NCBI GenBank assembly: GCA_010093515.1
Contig: MU001696.1
Coordinates: forward strand, 1-38,613
DNA length: 38,613 nt
Direction: 5' to 3'
From: Lineolata rhizophorae
Lineage: Eukaryota > Ascomycota > Dothideomycetes > Lineolatales > Lineolataceae
In this document: positions 21,119-29,908 of the stretch, one piece after another
How the letters are laid out: each line of letters starts with the position of its first letter
Position numbering within the stretch: the first letter of the stretch is position 1
The notes under the pieces: model-generated
What the model was told of the DNA's origin: nothing
Database searches by the model: none
The model's input: the letters and a program-made list of their open reading frames with translations, nothing else
Position numbers and translations under genes: made by a program

Positions 21119-22243
21119 TCATTCCTCGACGGAGAGGTCAAGGACCAACTTGCCCGCCGCGCCCTCGTGGTAGTCCTTGACCAGCTCGTTCAGGCGGGAG
21201 AAGGGATAGGTGCGCGTCTCGGCCCTGACGGAATGGGCGACGCAAAAGTCGAGCATCTCTCGCATGGCCACGTTGGACCCGATCAGGCTGCCCTCGATGC
21301 GCAGGCGGCGGAAGACGACGTCGTAGGCGGAGAGGCGGAAGCCGGCCTCGGGGAAGGAGACGAGGACGAGGAGGCCGCCGTCCTTGAGCAGGGCGGCGGC
21401 GTAGTCGAACGCCGCCTGGCTCTCGGGCAGCACCAGGACGGCGTCCAGGCCCATGGCCGGCGCGTCCTCGGCCCCGTCCTCGGCCCCGACCGCCGCCCGC
21501 ACGTCCTCGGCGCGCTGCTCCGACGCGTCCACCACGGCCGCCGCCGTCCCCAGCCCGCGCGCCAGCGCCAGGCCCCGCGCCGACACGTCGACGCCCACCA
21601 CCTTGAGCCCCATCTTGGCGGCGAACTGGAGGCCCAGGTGGCCGAGGCCGCCGCCGCAGCCGACGACGCCGAGGCGGGCGCCGGGCGCGAGGCGGCAGCG
21701 GCGCAGCGCGGCCCAGACGGTGAGGCCGGCGCACATGAGGGGGGCGGCGTCGCGGGCGGACAGGGCGGGGGGGATGGGCTCGGCCTGGCGGGCGTCGACG
21801 AGGGCGAACTCCTGGAAGCCGCCGGGGCGGCTGAGCCCGAGGCCGGACGAGCGCGGGCAGTAGGCCGAGAAGCCCGGGGCGTCCGGGTCGGGCCCCGACG
21901 GGCGGCGGCACTCGGCGCAGCGGCCGCAGGCGTGGTAGCCGCGCCCGGACACGGCGACCCGGTCCCCGACCTGGAAGCGCGGGCGCGGGTTCTGCGGCGC
22001 GACGGCGGCGACGGTGCCGGCGAACTCGTGGCAGCCGACGTGCGGGAACGAGGGCGGGAACGGCCGCATCGAGCCGGACGCGAGCACGGCGTCGGTGTGG
22101 CAGTACGACGCCGCATCGACGCGGACGAGGACGTCGTCCGGATGGGTGATGGCGGGGACGGGGATCTCGCGGAGGACGTAGTCGGTGTTGTACTGCTCGA
22201 GCAGATGCGCTCTCATCGATTGCGGGAGAGAGGTGGACGGCAT
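21119..22243 (-). CDS. zinc-dependent alcohol dehydrogenase (MDR family)
   Basis: Intronless, very GC-rich gene for a 374-residue medium-chain dehydrogenase. Catalytic zinc ligands are visible as C48 (SYCHTD), H72-E73 (GCHEFAG) and C171 (PLMCAG). The structural zinc cysteines are C106, C109, C112 and C129, with a longer than usual gap before the last. The cofactor site VVGCGGGLGHLG (from 194) and the acid in VVGVDV (D219) at the end of the second strand suggest NAD rather than NADP. The ending matches the class I-type ADH fold. It would interconvert an alcohol and an aldehyde or ketone in the cytosol. I chose the ATG at 22243, giving a normal-length protein. The frame stays open far upstream only because of high GC. 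It is the last gene of the metabolic block before the housekeeping genes. Confidence 0.93.
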   Translation of the reverse strand: MPSTSLPQSMRAHLLEQYNTDYVLREIPVPAITHPDDVLVRVDAASYCHTDAVLASGSMRPFPPSFPHVGCHEFAGTVAAVAPQNPRPRFQVGDRVAVSGRGYHACGRCAECRRPSGPDPDAPGFSAYCPRSSGLGLSRPGGFQEFALVDARQAEPIPPALSARDAAPLMCAGLTVWAALRRCRLAPGARLGVVGCGGGLGHLGLQFAAKMGLKVVGVDVSARGLALARGLGTAAAVVDASEQRAEDVRAAVGAEDGAEDAPAMGLDAVLVLPESQAAFDYAAALLKDGGLLVLVSFPEAGFRLSAYDVVFRRLRIEGSLIGSNVAMREMLDFCVAHSVRAETRTYPFSRLNELVKDYHEGAAGKLVLDLSVEE

Positions 22244-23640
22244 GTTGACCGCTGTGTGCGCCGACAACGAAGGCCGGCCTCCCTGACAGTCGGCGGAAGA
22301 GCCACGCAAAGTTGCTCGGAGGATTCGACGGGAGAGGCCTTGTCTGCTTCTTCTGGTCTGCCGGCGACGAGGGCGCAGGCGTGGGGCTGGCGACGATCCG
22401 GAACATCGTCCGGACTGCCACCCTTGCCTGCCGCGGCAAAGGACGCGGCTGGGAGGTTCCGTCCGGGGCTGGAGGCTTGCGGGGGCCGTGGAGTTGGTGG
22501 GGCTCAAGCGGCTGCGCGTCGGGGTAAGGCGGCCGGGGTCGTGCGGAGTCTCGTCTCCCCGCACTGCGAGCGCTGCCCAGACCTGCCAGGGGAGTTTTAG
22601 ATGGCTCTGGAATGTGGCGCCGGGTGAGGCTCTCGAAAGCGACGACGCAACGGGACTTTGGCGTCCAGCCTCTTGATGGCACCCTCTCGACCGGAAGCTC
22701 CGCAGTCGGCTGCGCCGCTGCGGACCCTGCGCCGCACACGGAAAGCATCTTCTGCGGAGAAGCGACAATCGCGATTTGACGCCGGGGGCTTAGCTCGCGC
22801 GCAGAGCCGCCCGGGGCCCGGCCGACGGATCGCGGGTATGTACATATGTGCTAGGTTGTTTCAAAGATGGCTTTGGTGGGCTGCGGAAGGCCATTGAGGT
22901 GGCGTCTGCAAGGCGACACGGGGGTACTGCATATACGCATGCTACGTACGTATGTACCGGCAGGACGGAGCACAGTACGGAGTATACGGAGCAAGCGCAG
23001 CGGATGTGGCTGTGCAGCGCTGCGCCGCGCTCGCAAGCAAACAGCCACGCGGGCGGCGCCACCCGGCCAACCCCGCTGCAAGGAACCGCACTAGCCACAT
23101 CCACGATCCTCCCGCGCTTCTCCAACATGCAGCTAGCAAGGACTTCTAGACTAGAAATGCAGGGAAGAAAACAAAAGAGAAAGAAACTCACTCGTCTACA
23201 TACCCCTGCACGGACGTACGCGGATGGTGGTAGTACTAGCGCCTCGACCTGAGCGCAGAGAAAGTATCCCCTAGCCTCCAGGACCACAAAAGCTAGCCGC
23301 ACACTCCAGCCTGGCAACCTGTATCAATACTCCATCAACAAATGAAACCACAAACAAAAGAAAACCCTGCGTGGTCGCAAGAACGAGGGCATTTGGAGGT
23401 AGTACAGCCTAGCCTGGAAAGGGGAAGGGGGAAAAGAAAACAAAATAAAGATGTATTCGCCAGCCCTGATGCATCATCGTCGCTCTCGTGTCCGGTCATG
23501 CAAAAGTCCCTCGCCTTCCATTATTACCCATCTCATCTCACTCACCCCGTCTCTCCCCACGCACGCACACCTCGTTCACAAGCCACCGCATTACCATTTG
23601 CTCGCGCCCCCAGTCGGACCCACGGCGCCGCCACGCCGCA
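22244..23640. other. intergenic, boundary between metabolic and conserved blocks
   Basis: About 1.4 kb upstream of the dehydrogenase and downstream of the GTPase gene. The left half is GC-rich and keeps long open frames by composition alone. TACGTACGTA and TACGGAGTATACGGAG words lie near 22943-22995. The right half (23150-23450) is A-rich on the plus strand. No gene is supported. Confidence 0.55.
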
Positions 23641-25425
23641 TCAACCGACCGACTGATAGATCAGCAGCGGCTCGCCGATCTCCTGGATCTCGGGGATCGT
23701 GCAGCGCAGATCGAACGCCTTGGAGAGGACGATTTTGAAGATCTAGGACAGCGAGACCGATCAGTGCAATCCCAGCGACAAGAGCAAGAGTGGGATGCAA
23801 AAATAAATATAAAAAAAATAAAGAGGGACACCACGCACCTTTTGGACGTTGATGCTGTGACTGGTGCTGCTGAAGATGAGGCTCGCCTTCATCGCCTTCG
23901 CGAACCGCTTGGCCTACGGGGTTTCGCATTAGCCCAACCATGCCGTCCAGCCTGCGCCTGGCGCGCGCCCGAGGTGAACCGACGGCGCGGGCTGCCACTC
24001 ACCTGGTTCGAAATCTCCTCCTGCTCATGCATGGGGAAGTTGACGAAGCTGTCGTACTTGGTGCCGACGAGGAAGGGGATGGCCGTCTTGTTGAAGCCGC
24101 GCCCCTGGCGGTACCACTCCTTGATCGAGTTGAGCGTGCTCTTGCGCGTCAGGTCGAACATGAAGAGGATGGCCACGGCGTCGTTGCAGACGAGCGGCAG
24201 CATGTTGACAAACTCGCGCTGGCCGCCCAGGTCCCAGATCGAGAAGGTGATTTCCGTGTTGCGGATCGAGATTGTCTTCTCCATGAAGTTCACGCCTGGC
24301 ATTCGCGCGGGAAGGCCGACGACGGCGACGTTTTCTTGTTAGCCGTGAACCAGCGCCCTTTTTCTTCGGCAGAAGGGGGCCAACTCTGTAGCCCCGGCCC
24401 CCCAATGTCTCAAATGATCAAAAAAAAAAAAAGGTTAAAACAAACTCACCAAGCGTCTGGATATAATCCTCATCCCACGCCCCCTCCACATACTTAACCA
24501 TCAAGCTCGTCTTCCCAATCTGCGCATCCCCCACCATCCCCACCTTAATCACCACCGACGTATTCTTCCCCCCTCCAACACCCCCTCCCGCGCCCCCCTG
24601 ATCCTGATACCCACCACCACCACCACCACCCCCACCCCCTCCCCCTCCCCACTGCCCCGCCCCTTGCTCCGCATAGACCCCCAGCCCGCTCCCCGGCCGA
24701 CTCCGCACCTGGCCCTGACCCTGACCCTGGCCCTGGCCCTGCGGCCCCCCCCGAAAGAATCCCGCGTCCCCGTACGCGCCGCCCGCGCCCCGCGAGAAGC
24801 CCGTGTCCGAATAGCTCGTCTGCGGGCGCGACGCCGGCACCGGCGAGTCCGCGCTGCTGCTGTCGCCGGCGCCGCCGGCGGACATGCCGTTGCTGGCGTA
24901 CGCGTAGCCCTGCGGCGGAGGCGGCGGGTGCCAGCCGTTGCTCTCGCAGGCGGGCGGCTCGCCGGCGTCGGGCGGCGTGGGCGCCGCGACGACGGTGGCG
25001 CCGGCGGGCGCGGCGTGCATGCTAGTCGCGGTAATGGTGCGCATGGATTCGTCGCCGAGGGAGGAGTGGTCGTGGAGGGTGCCGGCGGGGCCGGGGGCGG
25101 CGGAGGGCTCGCTTGGCGGAGGCGGCGGCGGCGGCGGCGGCGGCGTGGCGGCTGTGAAGGGCGGCGTGGCGGGTGGCTGCTGGGGCGGCGAGGGCGGCGG
25201 CGGCCGGGTGTACTCGTCGGGCTGGGAGGCGGGGTCGTGTTGTTGCTGTTGCTGTTCGGAGTATTGGTAGGGGTGGGTGGGCAGGTCGAAGACGTCCTGG
25301 TCGTGGGCGGGCGGCGGGGCGAATATGGTGGATGAGGAAGCGGAGGGGTCGGAGATGGAGGTCGAGATGCTGGATTGGTGGTCGAAGCTGGTGCCGCTGG
25401 GTTCGTGCGGCGGTTGGGGGTCCAT
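23641..25425 (-). CDS. spg1: Spg1/Tem1-type septation GTPase with long low-complexity N-terminus
   Basis: Ras-superfamily GTPase of the septation initiation / mitotic exit network, normally at spindle pole bodies. Predicted 481 residues. Exons on the minus strand are 25425-24450, 24295-24003, 23913-23839 and 23742-23641; introns are 154, 89 and 96 bp. Visible motifs are the P-loop GDAQIGKT (residues 299-306), the switch region [11 protein letters not shown], switch [15 protein letters not shown] in place of NKxD, and [12 protein letters not shown]. The run [17 protein letters not shown] is what I remember from fission yeast Spg1. The first ~290 residues are unlike yeast Spg1 (about 200 residues in all). 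They are Ser/Pro/Gln/Gly-rich with poly-Q, poly-P, GQ repeats and a run of about 13 glycines. The start is the only ATG near the head of the frame. It is divergent from Rrb1. Confidence 0.95.
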
Positions 25426-26518
25426 TTTCGGGGATCAACCGGTCGGAGCGGTTATGGGTACTGAGATTGTGGGAGATTGGAGGTCCCAGTGGGGATCTTG
25501 GCTGCGGGATGAATGAGCAGCTCCCGATGTGTGACTATGCGCGCGTGTGCGTGTGCGTGCGTGTGTGCGTATGTGAGTGTATGCGTGTGTGCGTTTGGGT
25601 CAAGGGTTTCGGTGTGCGGTGCGGTGCGTGCTGCTCGATGACAGATAGACACTGCAGGCAGGCGGATGCACGTGCCTACGGCGCTCCCCTGTGGGCAATA
25701 CGCGCCACGAGACCGCGACACGTGACAATTGCGGCCTGCGGAGCGGCCTGGTTGAGATGCGAACAGCTTCGCTGTGGCTGCTGAGCGTCGGTGGTGCAGG
25801 CTACGGCACCGCTGGGACGCGCCACCGCCCGCCCAGACGCCGCAGAAGTGGAAACGGGAAAAGACAAGAGAAGGCTCGGGCAGGCCGCGGAGGATAGAAG
25901 AATGAAGCAGTCAATTGAAGCCGAGAGCGCCGTGGGCGAGATGGCAGCGGCGGCGGCGGCGGGTCGCGGGTGTTGTTTCGTCCGCGGGCCTCGTTTGTGC
26001 TGGAGGAGGCCGTCGGCCCCTTGCCGGGCGGGACTCGACGTGTTCGCGGCGCTTAGTCAGGCGGGCCAAACACCCGGCCGCCCGTGGCCGCTTGACCTCG
26101 CCTTCTTGAACACCGGCGACGCGTGTTTGCGGCGGCGGCAATGCGGCCTCGTCGCATCGGACGCACGCGATGCGCCTGCAGCCTCGCGGGGCCCTTTTGC
26201 TTTTCCGCGCGGGCTTTGTTGACAGCGGGAGGCGTTCGCATGCAGCGTCGCCGCAGGGAACAGGCCTGGAGGCGGCGCTGAGCGGTCGGACCGCGGGGGC
26301 AGGCGCCAAGCCTGCGCGCACATCGGCTGCCGGCGATTTCACGCCCCGCGCCGAAAAGTTCACCACCATCACGACCAGCTCCACAACAGCACTCCACGAC
26401 CGCACGAGCTGATTCCCCGGACACCCAGATATCCACCTGCCTGTGGGATTGCACGCCGAACGACGTGGCCTAAAACTCCCGCGCCCTCCGAAAGAACAGT
26501 CGCAAACGGGTGCCCGCA
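25426..26518. promoter_or_regulatory. divergent promoter between Spg1 and Rrb1 genes
   Basis: About 1.1 kb between divergent start codons. A GT/GC-type microsatellite (GTGTGC-rich, about 25540-25595) lies about 115-170 bp upstream of the GTPase start. The right half is GC-rich. Its long open frame on the minus strand (25911-26519) has no ATG at its head and no domain. Confidence 0.6.
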
Positions 26519-28410
26519 ATGGCCAAGCGGGCGGCGGAGCCTGCGGGCCCGGCCGAAGGCACGCCGCTCAAGGGCGGAGACCGGCCCATGAAGGACGACG
26601 AGCCCGGTGGCGCTGTAGACGGCGGCTTCGAGGACGAGTTCGAAGACGAGTTCGAGAGCGAGGACGAGATAATCGAGGCGGGCGTCGATGGGCGGCCGGA
26701 CGACGAGCGGGAAGCCGAGGAAGCAGAGATGCGAGATGGTATGTTGAACTTCGGACGCCTACTCTCCTCGATGTTCTTGCTTTCAGCCATTATTCCGTAT
26801 CGTATGCCCAATTTTTGCATCCGTGCATTTGCTCTCAAAAGACATCCACGCCCTGGAGTCTCTTCTCTAACCTCCATTCTCCAGCCATGGACGTCGACCA
26901 AGACACCTTCATCCCCGGCCGCCACAAGCTCTCCGCCGGCGAGACCCTCTCCCCGGACTCGTCCGCCTACGAAATGCTCCACAACCTCTCCGCAACGTGG
27001 CCGTGCCTCTCCCTGGACGTGCTGCGCGACCACCTCGGCGACAACCGGACCTTCTACCCCGCGACCCTGTACGCCGTGGCCGGCACCCAGGCGGCGCGCG
27101 GCCGCGAGTCCGAGAACGAGCTCCTCGTCATGAAGCTGAGCAACCTGTCGCGCACGGAACGCGACGACGAGGACGACGAGGACGACAACGACGACGAGAG
27201 CAGCGACGCCGACGAGGCCGCCGAGCCCGTCCTCGAGACCAAAAGCATCCCGCTGACCACGACGACCAACCGGATCCGCGCGCACCAAGTCCCACCGGAC
27301 AGCAGCAGCAACAGCAGCAGCGACGCGCCGCCGCCGACCCTCACAGCCTCCATGACCGAGGCCGGCTCCGTCCTCATCCACGACGTCACGCCGCATCTCC
27401 GGTCCCTCTCCGTCCCCGGGGCCACGGTCTCGCCCGCGCACAACAAGCCGCTGTGCACGGTGCGCGCGCACAAGGGCGTCGAAGGGTACGCGCTCGACTG
27501 GGCGCCGCCATCGCTGCACGCGCCCGGCCGCCTCCTGACGGGCGACGGCCGCGGCCTCATCTACGGCACCACGCGCACGCCCGGCGGCGGCTTCGTGACG
27601 GACACGACGCCCTTCGCCGGGCACGAGGCCTCGGTCGAGGAGATACAGTGGAGCCCCAACGAGGCGAGCGTGTTCGCGAGCGGGGGCGCCGACGGCACCG
27701 TGCGCGTGTGGGACGCGCGCGCCAAGGGCCGCCGCCCCGCCCTCTCCGTCCGCGCCAGCGCCGACGACGTCAACGTCCTGAGCTGGAGCCGGCTGACGAC
27801 GCACCTGCTGGCGAGCGGGCACGACGACGGCGAGTGGGCGGTGTGGGACCTGCGGCAGTGGAAGCCCTCGTCGGCGGCGGCGCCGCCGCCGCCGCCGTCC
27901 AGGCCTTCCCCCGTCGCTAGCTTCCGCTTCCATCGCGACCAGATCACCGCGCTCGAGTGGCACCCCCTCGACGATAGCATCGTGCTCGTGGCGGCTGGCG
28001 ATAGCACGCTGACGCTGTGGGATTTGGCCGTCGAGCTGGACGACGACGAGAGCAGGGATACCGCCGGCGTGAGGGACGTGCCGCCGCAGCTGCTGTTCGT
28101 GCATTACATGGAGGGCGTCAAGGAGGGGCATTGGCATCCGCAGGTTCCGGGGGCGGTGGTTGCGACTGGGGGGAGCGGGTTTGGGTGAGTTTTGCTTTTG
28201 TGATTTGGGGTTTGTTTGTTGACATGGTTTTTTTTCCTCGCTAATTTTTTGGGGTCTTAATTTACCCTTATTTTTTCGCTTTTACGTTCCCATTGAATTA
28301 TGTCTAGTTCCTGTTGCTAATTTCGGCGTTTGGTTGCATTTTGGTTCTTGTTATTACCGTGACAACGCTAACGTTAAAGATGCAGGGTCTTCAAAACAAT
28401 CAGCGTTTAG
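26519..28410 (+). CDS. rrb1: WD40 ribosome-assembly protein Rrb1/GRWD1
   Basis: Nuclear chaperone-like WD40 protein needed for ribosomal protein L3 handling and 60S assembly. Predicted 514 residues. Exons are 26519-26738, 26885-28184 and 28386-28410; introns are 146 and 201 bp. An acidic N-terminus (FEDEFEDEFESEDE) is followed by a CAF1C/H4-binding-type segment (about 95-122, SSAYEMLHNLSATWPCLSLDVL). An acidic and Ser-rich linker comes next, then WD repeats with clear endings (VRVWDAR, WAVWDLR, LTLWDLA). The last 25-nt exon supplies VFKTISV, the C-terminus I remember for Rrb1/GRWD1 proteins. This supports the long, AT-rich final intron; without it the frame would stop at GFG. The start was chosen at the first ATG of the acidic N-terminus. 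Confidence 0.94.
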
Positions 28411-29908
28411 ATACCATGCGTTGGTAGGAAAATACGACCAAGGTACTGTACTAGTACGAAGTCTCGAAATTCGGTCCATATTGCGTGCAGCCGCTATGAT
28501 GTTGAGCAACCGGTCTGGTCCTACGAGAGTTTTTGTAGGTTTAACCGTCTCTAGAGTTCTATGGTAGTATTCTACTTCTAGGAAATTCCTCAGTACGAGC
28601 GAGGGTTTCCAGTATTAGACCTTCTTTTTAAATTCACATTGTGGGGTCATTTCATGAGCAATCTGGTCAAACTCCAACATGTTGGCTGGTTTCTTCGCGC
28701 TGTGATCACGGCAGTTTTATGAAAGCTACTGCCGAATCTGTGGACGGATGACTGTCTGTTATGGATCTTTTAACAAAGTCCTACTACGACAAGGCCCAGA
28801 CGCAGCACTGTACCTATCCTGGCTATTTTATAATCCGGTTGTGGTAGTTTGTCAACAACTACTATTAATTCCATGGAATTGGAACATTCTATTTCGCATA
28901 TTCTGGTAAGATGTCGTCGTTGCAGGACTCAACCACACTCTCCTTGTAATTCCGACTACACTACGGTGTGGTTAGGGCAGTCTTGTGATAAGAAATGTCC
29001 AAGCCGTGAAAAGTATTTGTTTCAATTATGCGTATCTTTGCCTACCACTGGAACTACAAGGTTCCAATATGGTCTTTTCCTGACTCTGGCCATTTGAAAT
29101 CATAGTCAGAGCTGTTATCTGATGACCACTGTTAAAGTTATGAACGTCATTTCTTTCATTATATACATTCTTATGATCCTAGCGAACATAATCCCCAAGC
29201 GCACTGTTCTTCGTACTTTAATTGTCTTACACCATTAGCAAGATAGCCGTATTCTAATTACTCTCAAACACGTGAAAAATCAAGGAGTTGGTTTTCGTGT
29301 TTCTATAAGAATTCACACCTACACAGCTACAATGTATCAAGTTCTGGCTTCTAATTGTTTAACACCATAGTCACGATAGTTCATTCGCTGGTTCTACCAA
29401 GCCTATGAGAGAATGAAATTGCATTCTGCATTTTCTTGTGGCAGATCGAAATTTTCTCCATTCTAGCCGTTTTACTTCACGACCAGAGTGCATTGTTCAC
29501 ATTGTTATCGAATCATAACAAAAACACTTTTCTTTTTATGGCGGGTGTTCGTCCAGGCTTCTGGTTTACAAGCCCTGTACCGCACCCTTTCCTTGTTCTA
29601 ATCATTCATTACAAGCTTCTGCTCACAAGCTGGGCAACTACTTCTCTTCCTCAATGAACGCCGTGTCCCTGATTCGGACAACTACTACTGGTGCTTCCAA
29701 CCAAGCCAGGTTCAAACACGCATCTGTCCACGCAGTAATCACAACCGGAACCCCCTTCATCTTCCCGTCCGCAACTCACCACCATCTTCCAATCTCGAAA
29801 TCCCTTCAACCACCCACCAACTTCTCAACCTTCCTTCGTCAACTTCAAACCCCGACAACAACCCAGAGTATCCACCCCAATCGACCTCTCCACCGATTCT
29901 CCTTCCCC
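28411..29908. other. AT-richer intergenic region
   Basis: About 1.5 kb between two convergent genes, visibly richer in A and T than the flanking genes. Only short frames without domains occur. The last 250 bp (from about 29655) is C-rich on the plus strand and is probably the 3' flank of the low-complexity gene. No transposon ends were recognised. Confidence 0.55.

Noticed and set aside
3071-22243. Complete secondary-metabolite cluster call
   Set aside because: No backbone enzyme is inside the window; only an accessory or catabolic block can be claimed.
21035-22600. Long open frames antisense to or overlapping the zinc ADH (up to about 520 codons)
   Set aside because: Produced by very GC-rich codons; composition-only proteins without motifs, whereas the ADH frame has all zinc and cofactor motifs.
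22244-22768. In-frame upstream extension of the ADH (to 549 codons)
   Set aside because: Arg/Pro/Ser-rich, no transit-peptide logic; starting at 22243 gives the normal family length.
25911-26519. 202-codon minus-strand frame in the Spg1/Rrb1 promoter
   Set aside because: No ATG at the head, no domain, GC-driven openness.
26470-28137. 555-codon open frame antisense to Rrb1
   Set aside because: Shadow of GC-rich WD40 coding sequence; no domain and no ATG-driven logic.
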